DNA from: an uncultured Dorea sp.
GTDB lineage: Bacteria; Bacillota; Clostridia; Lachnospirales; Lachnospiraceae
Length of the DNA stretch: 18,002 bases
Direction: 5' to 3'
NCBI GenBank assembly: GCA_948844705.1
Contig: CAQNVT010000206.1
Location: forward strand, 1 to 18,002
Made by a program: the position numbers and the translations under genes. A model generated the notes under the pieces. It saw only the letters and a program-made list of their open reading frames with translations, was not told the origin of the DNA and made no database searches. Below, one piece after another: positions 1-5,294 of this stretch (position 1 is its first letter; each line of letters opens with the position of its first letter).

Positions 1-100
1 GATTAGGCATCCAATATTCCGGAATATGACTATATCCCAGCATAGTTCCCAATATACCTGCGGCTGATGCCGGATTACAATCCGAATCCCATTTCCATGA
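1..100 (-). pseudogene. ADP-ribosylglycohydrolase-like fragment, fused out of frame behind clpP
   Basis: Reading the minus strand with codons starting at 100, 97 and so on gives about 33 residues, running from [10 protein letters not shown] through [12 protein letters not shown] to IPEYWMPN. The WDSDCN signature followed by a glycine/alanine-rich helix and a G-Y-x-x-IP-E motif is the metal-binding style seen in ADP-ribosylglycohydrolase (DraG/ARH-like) proteins of Firmicutes. The frame differs from the clpP frame that precedes it and has no start of its own, so this is a 3' piece of a gene whose 5' part is absent. It runs off the window edge. The assignment rests on motif memory over a short stretch, so it is moderately sure. 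Confidence 0.5.
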
Positions 101-480
101 ATAGCAGGCTGATGTATCATAATTTCTGCATCAGGCAAAGCAAGACGCTTTCCTTTTGCACCTCCCGCTAATAAAAATGCACCAAAACTGGCAGCAAGAC
201 CGATACATATTGTCGAAACATCACATTTGATATATTGCATTGTGTCATAAATAGCAAACCCCGCCGAAACAGAACCACCCGGACTATTTATATATAACTG
301 AATGTCTTTTCCCGGATCTTGTGATTCTAAAAACAGCATTTGTGCAATAATCAAACTTGCTGAAACATCACTTACTTCTTCTCCTAAAAAAACAATCCTG
401 TCGGACAATAGTCTTGAAAAAATGTCATAACTACGTTCTCCCCGGCTTGTCTGTTCAATAACATAAGGAACCGTACTCAC
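1..480 (-). CDS. clpP: ClpP-type serine protease subunit, 3' truncated/chimeric
   Basis: ClpP forms the proteolytic chamber of the cytoplasmic Clp protease. The GTG start at 478-480 opens with [20 protein letters not shown], a typical ClpP N-terminus. [11 protein letters not shown] lies at residues 65-74, the nucleophile S98 in GLAASFGAF (most ClpP have Met rather than Phe after the Ser) and H123 in MIHQP. Family similarity stops near residue 132 (GNGI). After that the frame stays open but no longer reads as ClpP, and the next frame reads as an ADP-ribosylglycohydrolase. The third catalytic residue, Asp near 170, is therefore missing and the product is unlikely to be active. The GTG overlaps the TGA of the upstream AraC gene, and an AGGGGGTG ribosome binding site lies inside that gene's 3' end, so the two are co-transcribed and probably coupled. 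The region is more AT-rich than the rest of the window, suggesting transfer; it may be a secondary, element-borne clpP. Confidence 0.8.
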   Translation of the reverse strand, partial: MSTVPYVIEQTSRGERSYDIFSRLLSDRIVFLGEEVSDVSASLIIAQMLFLESQDPGKDIQLYINSPGGSVSAGFAIYDTMQYIKCDVSTICIGLAASFGAFLLAGGAKGKRLALPDAEIMIHQPAIHGNGIRIVIRHQPQVYWELCWDIVIFRNIGCLI

Positions 481-893
481 GCTGCTAATTCACCCCCTGC
501 TAAATAACACATAGATGAGTATCCATTAAACGAACTCATCATGCACATCCTCGGTTGTTTAGGATAGAACACACCATTTTTACGATAAATATTGGGCGTA
601 CATTCATATAATTGTTTAAAGGCTAATGTGAAAGCCTGCTGTGAATCATAATGTGCTTCATAAGCAATTTCAACAATGGGCCGCTCTGTTTCCACAAGTT
701 TTTTTGCCGCCAAAGTCAGTCTGCGTCCTTGTATGTATTTATAAATCGTACATTTTGTTTCTTCCGTAAAAATTCTGGCCATATAAAATTTTGAATAATG
801 TAATGCATTTGCTATTTTATCAAGCGATAAATCCTCATTAATGTGTGTTTCTATATAATCCACTGCCTTTTTTACTATCACCCTGCCGTTCAT
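477..893 (-). CDS. AraC/XylS-type transcriptional regulator, DNA-binding domain only
   Basis: The product is a 138-residue DNA-binding protein made almost entirely of an AraC-type double helix-turn-helix. The first helix pair covers [21 protein letters not shown] and the second covers [21 protein letters not shown], followed by the usual KQLYECTP-Y segment. There is no N-terminal ligand-binding domain, as in MarA/SoxS-size regulators. About 28 residues of unrecognised tail (from NGVFYP) follow the HTH. I chose ATG at 893 because AAAGGAG lies 8 bases upstream; a GTG at 902 would sit directly on that site. The stop overlaps the GTG of clpP (GTGA), so it heads a two-gene unit. A perfect 15-bp direct repeat upstream (951-981) may be its own operator. 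The target and inducer are unknown. Confidence 0.85.
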   Translation of the reverse strand: MNGRVIVKKAVDYIETHINEDLSLDKIANALHYSKFYMARIFTEETKCTIYKYIQGRRLTLAAKKLVETERPIVEIAYEAHYDSQQAFTLAFKQLYECTPNIYRKNGVFYPKQPRMCMMSSFNGYSSMCYLAGGELAA

Positions 894-916
894 ATATAAC
901 ACTCCTTTCCCTGTTT

Positions 917-945
917 AATATAACATATCCTTCTGAAATTATCTT
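917..945 (-). promoter_or_regulatory. Candidate activator-dependent promoter for the araC-clpP unit
   Basis: Reading the minus strand, a good -10 (TATATT, 917-922) is spaced 17 bases from a poor -35 (AAGATA, 940-945, three of six matches to consensus). The direct repeats at 951-981 end 5 bases upstream of the -35. A weak -35 with adjacent repeats is the usual layout of promoters activated by AraC-type proteins, so autoregulation is plausible but inferred. Confidence 0.45.
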
Positions 946-950
946 AATAA

Positions 951-981
951 AAATTGCCCTGATTAGAAATTGCCCTGATTA
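951..981. repeat. Perfect 15-bp direct repeat, two copies one base apart
   Basis: AAATTGCCCTGATTA occurs at 951-965 and again at 967-981, a 16-base period. The pair lies in the gap between the divergent AraC and MerR genes, next to the araC promoter and about 35-50 bases before the merR -35. Tandem direct repeats of this size are typical AraC-family binding sites, although a random tandem duplication cannot be excluded. Confidence 0.7.
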
Positions 982-1014
982 AAAGCAAGCTTCGAAATTT
1001 TCACCTCATACCGC

Positions 1015-1045
1015 TTGACATTCAACCTGCTTTATACTTTATAAT
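1015..1045 (+). promoter_or_regulatory. Promoter of the MerR gene with a 19-bp spacer
   Basis: A perfect TTGACA (1015-1020) and a perfect TATAAT (1040-1045) are separated by 19 bases, two more than optimal. Overlong spacers between good hexamers are the hallmark of promoters controlled by MerR-family proteins, which untwist the DNA. The next gene is a MerR regulator, so autoregulation is the likely reading. I see no clean dyad between the hexamers. Confidence 0.6.
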
Positions 1046-1069
1046 GACGGCAGAAAAGGAGGGATTTTG

Positions 1070-1831
1070 ATGAAAATAAAGGAAGTGGAGCAGCAAATCG
1101 GAATTACCCGGGCCAATATCCGATACTATGAAAAAGAAGGCCTGCTGACGCCTCACAGAGATCAGGAGAATAATTACCGTGAATATACGGAGGAGGACAT
1201 AAACCACCTGGAACGTATTAAAATACTCCGCGTTTTGGGAATCAGCATTGCAGAAATCAAACAATTGAATAACGGAGCTCTTAACCTCACAGATGCGGCA
1301 GAAAACCGCCTGTCACAAATTCGCGAGGAAACGCAGAAGCTTTCGGATGTACGGCAGGTATGTGAATATATTCTGAAAAACGACATCTCTTTCGGAGAAG
1401 TAAATAATCAGCTTTTAAGCAGCGGCACGGAGAACGATCATGACTGGAAAAATGATTTTATGAAAATCTGGCAGGAAGACACAGACAGGCGTTTTTACGG
1501 AAGGGATATTTTATATACAGTAGATTTTATCATAAATCTGATGCTGAGCTTACTCGTTATATTTTATTACTGTTACCTGTATCTAACCGTCGGAGCGGCA
1601 GCTTCCGCATATGAAATAATTTTTGCAGGTATGGGAATTCCTCTGGTAGGATGTACCGTAAGCATTTTAACAGCAGTTATTGAGATCCTCTATGGAATCA
1701 GCCGAATACAGGGGAAAAAGCCTTACGCCTCTATGATTTTACAGCAGTGGCCAATGATGTGGATTATAATAAAATGCATGATGCTGTTCATGGGAATTGC
1801 AGCGTGGCTGGCAGGGATCCATATATTTTAG
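1070..1831 (+). CDS. MerR-family regulator with a C-terminal membrane domain
   Basis: The 253-residue product begins with a MerR winged helix: MKIKEVEQQIGITRANIRYYEKEGLL, then the NNYREYTEEDI wing, residues 1-70. A helical, probably coiled-coil stretch follows (about 75-120). Three hydrophobic segments then lie near residues 149-174, 183-210 and 230-251. It therefore looks like a DNA-binding protein tethered to the membrane, sensing something there; no effector-binding cysteines or other ligand motif stand out. The ATG at 1070 is preferred because AAGGAGGG ends 6 bases before it; a TTG three bases upstream would sit too close. It is the only clear plus-strand gene, is transcribed divergently from araC and converges on the transporter operon, so its target is not given by context. 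The family call is firm; the signal is unknown. Confidence 0.85.
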   Translation: MKIKEVEQQIGITRANIRYYEKEGLLTPHRDQENNYREYTEEDINHLERIKILRVLGISIAEIKQLNNGALNLTDAAENRLSQIREETQKLSDVRQVCEYILKNDISFGEVNNQLLSSGTENDHDWKNDFMKIWQEDTDRRFYGRDILYTVDFIINLMLSLLVIFYYCYLYLTVGAAASAYEIIFAGMGIPLVGCTVSILTAVIEILYGISRIQGKKPYASMILQQWPMMWIIIKCMMLFMGIAAWLAGIHIF

Positions 1832-1844
1832 TTATAGAAAATGT

Positions 1845-1929
1845 AAAAAGGGACAAGGTATTTTCAATTGGGGACGTAGTAAAATTAATTTTACTACGTC
1901 CCCAATTGCAGTTTACCCTGTCCCTTTTT
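1845..1929. repeat. Nested inverted repeat with a perfect 44-bp palindrome, REP/MITE-like, possible two-way terminator
   Basis: The core at 1865-1908 is a perfect palindrome whose arms carry CAATTGGGGACGTAGT. Outside it, AAAAAGGGACA (1845-1855) matches TGTCCCTTTTT (1919-1929), with partly matching bases between, so almost the whole 85 bp can fold as one long hairpin. It lies between the convergent MerR and ATPase genes and its right edge overlaps the ATPase stop codon. With an A-run on one side and a T-run on the other it could terminate transcription from both sides. The repeated GGGACGTAGTAAAA arm recurs at 8148-8162, which points to a small dispersed palindromic element rather than an ordinary terminator. 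Confidence 0.8.
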
Positions 1930-3013
1930 ATCTTCTCCCTTTGATCTCTTCCACCAGCTTCTTAAGCCGTGCATTACAACTCCCCCACGGAATATCCGTA
2001 CAGATCACTTTCCTGCACCCCAATGCGGCCGTCCTTGCCTCTTTATAAACAGCCTCATTGATCTCCTGAAAGGCCTCCACAGAAATCACCCGGCTGGCGA
2101 GCTGCCTTGCGAGCTGATAATCGATATCGTTCTGATACAGGATTCCGGCGATAAAGGGGAGCCCTTTCTTCTGCAGATGTCGGTAAATGGGAATTCCTTT
2201 TCCGCCCGCAGAGATCACCATCGTTTCCGGCTCTCCCTCAGGACGCGGCAGCTCGATGCTTCCGAATACCGGATCAAAGCTTCCTTTTTCCAGTCCGTAC
2301 AGCCGCCGGATAAACTCTTCATTCAAAATCTCCTCCGGCGTACCGTAAGCATACACGCATCCTTCCTTTACCGGAAGCACTTTATCCGACACCTTCCCGG
2401 CAAGATCGATCTCGTGCAGAGACATAACGACCGTAATTCCCTGCTCCTTCGCCATCCTCCGGAGGATATGAAGAAGCTCCAGCTTATATTTAATATCCAG
2501 AAAGGAGGTCGGCTCATCCAACACCAGAATCTCCGGCTCCTGACAAATAGCACGGGCCAGCAGGACCCTCTGCTTCTGTCCGTCGCTCAGCGACGTAAAA
2601 AGCCGGCTTCCAAGCGCCTCCGCCCGTACAAGCGCCATTGCCTCATCTACCTTGTCCTCATCCCTCCGGCTTAAGATTCCGAGTCTCCCCGTATAAGGAT
2701 ACCGCCCGGTAGCTACGATATCATGACAGGTCATTAGCTCCGGTCTCACACGGTCCGTGAGCACTACCGCCATTTTCCGTGAAAGCTCCTGATAAGAAAA
2801 TGCGGACAGCTCCTTTTCTCCCACGGTAACCCTTCCGCTCAGGATCCGGAGCTGTTTCGTAATACTTTTCAGTATCGTGGATTTTCCCGCGCCGTTCGGA
2901 CCGATCAATGTAAGTATTTCCCCTTTTTTCAAATGAATCTGAATATTCTCAAGCAACGCTCTGCCGCCGTAGCCCACTGCCAGTCCTTCCGTCCTGAAAT
3001 AATAATCCGCCAT
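1928..3013 (-). CDS. Corrinoid/iron-complex-type ABC transporter ATPase with an extra C-terminal domain (BtuD/FecE type)
   Basis: This is the cytoplasmic ATPase that would power the permease encoded just upstream. Walker A is GPNGAGKST (residues 38-46), the signature LSDGQ (142-146), Walker B ILVLDEP (162-168) and the switch histidine H200. The Q-loop position reads VVLTDR, so the usual glutamine is absent. The ABC core ends near residue 250. A further ~100 residues (262-361) form an extra domain with GGKGIPIYRHL, NDIDYQLARQLA and CTDIPWGSCN, alternating predicted strands and helices like a small Rossmann-type fold; I do not recognise its function. FecE and BtuD are normally about 250-270 residues. 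The gene starts 2 bases after the permease stop, with GGAGAG as binding site. The operon's cobalamin riboswitch implies corrinoid transport rather than iron. Confidence 0.88.
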   Translation of the reverse strand: MADYYFRTEGLAVGYGGRALLENIQIHLKKGEILTLIGPNGAGKSTILKSITKQLRILSGRVTVGEKELSAFSYQELSRKMAVVLTDRVRPELMTCHDIVATGRYPYTGRLGILSRRDEDKVDEAMALVRAEALGSRLFTSLSDGQKQRVLLARAICQEPEILVLDEPTSFLDIKYKLELLHILRRMAKEQGITVVMSLHEIDLAGKVSDKVLPVKEGCVYAYGTPEEILNEEFIRRLYGLEKGSFDPVFGSIELPRPEGEPETMVISAGGKGIPIYRHLQKKGLPFIAGILYQNDIDYQLARQLASRVISVEAFQEINEAVYKEARTAALGCRKVICTDIPWGSCNARLKKLVEEIKGRR

Positions 3014-3015
3014 AT

Positions 3016-4059
3016 TTACTGTCTCTCCTTCTCACGGTGAATCAGCATCCAGATAACGACCGGGGCGCCGAATACCGACGTCACCGTACTGATATTGAGC
3101 TCCAGCGGTGCGAATGCTGTCCGTGCTGCCAAATCACTGAACATGCAGAATACGGCCCCTCCAAGAAAGGAGGCCGGGATCACGATCAGAGGTCTCGAGG
3201 TACGAAGTGCAAGCTTCGTAAGCTGGGGAACCGCAATTCCCACAAAGGAAACAGGCCCCGCAAACGCCGTGACACATGCGGAAAATATACTGGACAGCAG
3301 GATCAGTACAACCCGGAAAACCTTAATATTTACCCCCATGCTCCTGGCATAGGCCTCTCCCATCTGATAAGCTCCGATCGGTTTAGACAGAAGAAACGTA
3401 AAAATAAAGGTTACGGTAACGATCACCAGACCGATACGCACATTGCTCCAGCTCATTCCGGAAAAGCTGCCCAAAGACCAGCCGTGCAGATTCACGATAT
3501 CCGAATCCTCCGCAAAGGTAACGACAAAATCCGTAATTGCCGAGCATATATAGGAGATCATGATTCCGGCAACCAGAAGCGCAGACATATTCTGAAGCTT
3601 TTTGGAAACGAGAAGCACAAAGCCCACAGACAAAAGAGAGCCCGCGAACGCCGCCCCTACAAGCGCATAGGAGGAAAAGCTACCAATACTGCTCAGGCAG
3701 AAAATCATCATAAGCGCCACTACCATCTTTGCCCCGGAAGATATCCCGAGAATAAAAGGACCCGCAATCGGATTATTGAAAAACACCTGCAGAAGAAAGC
3801 CGGATAAAGATAACGCGCCTCCTAAAACAGCCGCCATAAGAATCCGCGGCAGACGGATCTGCCAGATAATATTATACTCTGTCCTTTCCGCCTGTCCGGT
3901 AAATATGATCCTGAAGATCTCCGGCGCTGAAATATCTACGGTTCCTGTATTGATATTCATTACGGTCATAACCAGAAGCGCCAGAAGCATCACGGCAAAT
4001 ACGGCGGCATACCGGCCGCATCTTTTTAAATTTTCATAATGAAAGCTATTCTCTGTCAT
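3016..4059 (-). CDS. FecCD/BtuC-family ABC transporter permease
   Basis: The product is a 347-residue polytopic membrane protein of the FecCD family, the size expected for a BtuC-like half of a homodimeric channel. Recognisable blocks are IWQIRLPRILMAAVLGGALSL with GFLLQVFFNNPIAGPFILGIS after it, the ITDFV segment, and the C-terminal FAGPVSFVGIAVPQLTKLALR loop that contacts the ATPase. About nine or ten hydrophobic segments are spread over residues 15-345. Its ATG overlaps the TGA of the substrate-binding gene (ATGA, 4056-4059), so translation is probably coupled. It should move the bound corrinoid across the membrane using the neighbouring ATPase. The substrate is inferred from the riboswitch; the sequence family alone also includes siderophore and heme permeases. 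Confidence 0.92.
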   Translation of the reverse strand: MTENSFHYENLKRCGRYAAVFAVMLLALLVMTVMNINTGTVDISAPEIFRIIFTGQAERTEYNIIWQIRLPRILMAAVLGGALSLSGFLLQVFFNNPIAGPFILGISSGAKMVVALMMIFCLSSIGSFSSYALVGAAFAGSLLSVGFVLLVSKKLQNMSALLVAGIMISYICSAITDFVVTFAEDSDIVNLHGWSLGSFSGMSWSNVRIGLVIVTVTFIFTFLLSKPIGAYQMGEAYARSMGVNIKVFRVVLILLSSIFSACVTAFAGPVSFVGIAVPQLTKLALRTSRPLIVIPASFLGGAVFCMFSDLAARTAFAPLELNISTVTSVFGAPVVIWMLIHREKERQ

Positions 4060-5288
4060 TTTTTTACCCTGTATAAAAATGTCATCTCATCCTCGTCGCC
4101 GCCCGTCAGCATAAGGTGAATATCGGAAATCATCTCCGATGCAATATCGGTTGCCTGATAAAAATCCTTATCCGTGCAGAATACATTTCCCTCTTTTACA
4201 GCCTTTATATCCTTCAGGATCTCATCCTTTGCGGTCAGATCCGCTATGGAATCCAGCTTATTATCAATCGAAGCATTATAGATCATATAATCTGCATCTG
4301 CTGCCGCTGCGTAAAATTCCTCCATCGTAATCGTTACTGTACTCTTTGATTCGTCTGCAAGGCTGTCAAAGGGATACCGCCCGCCTGCGATTTCGATCAT
4401 CCTGGCTATATAATCGGTCCCTGTCCTTACGACGGCCTGACCGCTTGAATTAATGTAGAAATATACCACCGACTGCTCTGTATTCTGAAATCCTTCAAGC
4501 TCCTCCAGAACCTTTGTCTGCTCCTCAAAAAAAGCGTCTGCTTCTTCCTCTTTATCCAGCAGGATGCCGTATACTTTAATCCACTCCACCCTTCCAAGAG
4601 GATGCCCCTCGTTGCTGGAACAATCGACAAATACCGGAATGTCCATCATCTGAAGCATCTCCATAACCTTCGGTGTATGATGGATCATCTGCGATTCCAC
4701 CGCCAGGTCACAGTCCTCGTTCACCAGCATCTCATAGTCCGGCTCACTGTATTTCCCTGCAAACCTGATCTCACCGGCTTCCATGGCCTCTCTTGCCTCA
4801 TCCACATACCAGCCTTCCGCGTTAAGCGCGCTGAATTTCACCTGTCCCAGTCCGTCAAGCGCATGAAACATGGCCATCGTAGCCGTAGCGGCAACATAGA
4901 TATGCTCTGCCGGCTGCTTTAACACAGTCATCCCCTCCGGCAGATCCTCCGGAGCCTCACCGCCCTCCGGCACTACCAGATAAGAAAGACTGTTTTTTAC
5001 GTCAATCACCTGAAAACCGTCATTATACTTATACACCTGAAATGCTTCTGCATATTGAAGGCTGAGCTTCGACTCACAGACAAGCCCCGATATCTTCGGT
5101 GCATCCGAAAGATCCGCCTCCGCCCCCTTATTTACGCCTTCATCTGCCAGTTCTTTTTCCGCCGCAGTCCGGCTGTCTGATGTCTTCTCTTCCTGTTTCT
5201 TGCCGCAGCCGCTTCCCAGTACCGTCATAAGAACCAGCATTAGTATGACGGCGCCGCTTAATATACATCTGCCCTGTCTCTTCCTCAT
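4056..5288 (-). CDS. ABC transporter substrate-binding lipoprotein (BtuF/FepB-type)
   Basis: This 410-residue protein has a basic, hydrophobic leader and a lipobox-like LGSGC with the lipid-accepting Cys at residue 28, so it is probably anchored outside the membrane. A Lys/Glu/Ser linker follows. The N-lobe spans about 63-242 (APKISGL; SYLVVPEGG; IYVAATATMAMFHALDGLG; FAGKYSEPDYEMLV; CDLAVES; IPVFVDCSS; EWIKVYGILL). A connecting helix is rich in Glu, and the C-lobe spans about 270-410 (VVYFYINSSGQAVVRTG; YIARMIEIAGG; ADYMIYNAS). This is the helical-backbone class III binding protein used by BtuFCD-like systems. It starts 6 bases after the surface lipoprotein gene, with AAAGGAT upstream, and overlaps the permease by 4 bases. 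Its N-lobe is repeated at the C-terminus of the preceding gene's product. Confidence 0.9.
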   Translation of the reverse strand: MRKRQGRCILSGAVILMLVLMTVLGSGCGKKQEEKTSDSRTAAEKELADEGVNKGAEADLSDAPKISGLVCESKLSLQYAEAFQVYKYNDGFQVIDVKNSLSYLVVPEGGEAPEDLPEGMTVLKQPAEHIYVAATATMAMFHALDGLGQVKFSALNAEGWYVDEAREAMEAGEIRFAGKYSEPDYEMLVNEDCDLAVESQMIHHTPKVMEMLQMMDIPVFVDCSSNEGHPLGRVEWIKVYGILLDKEEEADAFFEEQTKVLEELEGFQNTEQSVVYFYINSSGQAVVRTGTDYIARMIEIAGGRYPFDSLADESKSTVTITMEEFYAAAADADYMIYNASIDNKLDSIADLTAKDEILKDIKAVKEGNVFCTDKDFYQATDIASEMISDIHLMLTGGDEDEMTFLYRVKK

Positions 5289-5294
5289 GCCGTA

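Noticed and set aside
3037..3807. 256-residue plus-strand open frame opposite the permease
   Set aside because: It lies wholly antisense to a clear FecCD permease, has a low-complexity Arg/His/Asn-rich product and no ribosome binding site; it is a shadow frame.
4427..4630. Second minus-strand frame inside the substrate-binding gene
   Set aside because: Out-of-frame shadow of a gene with a clear lipobox and two lobes.
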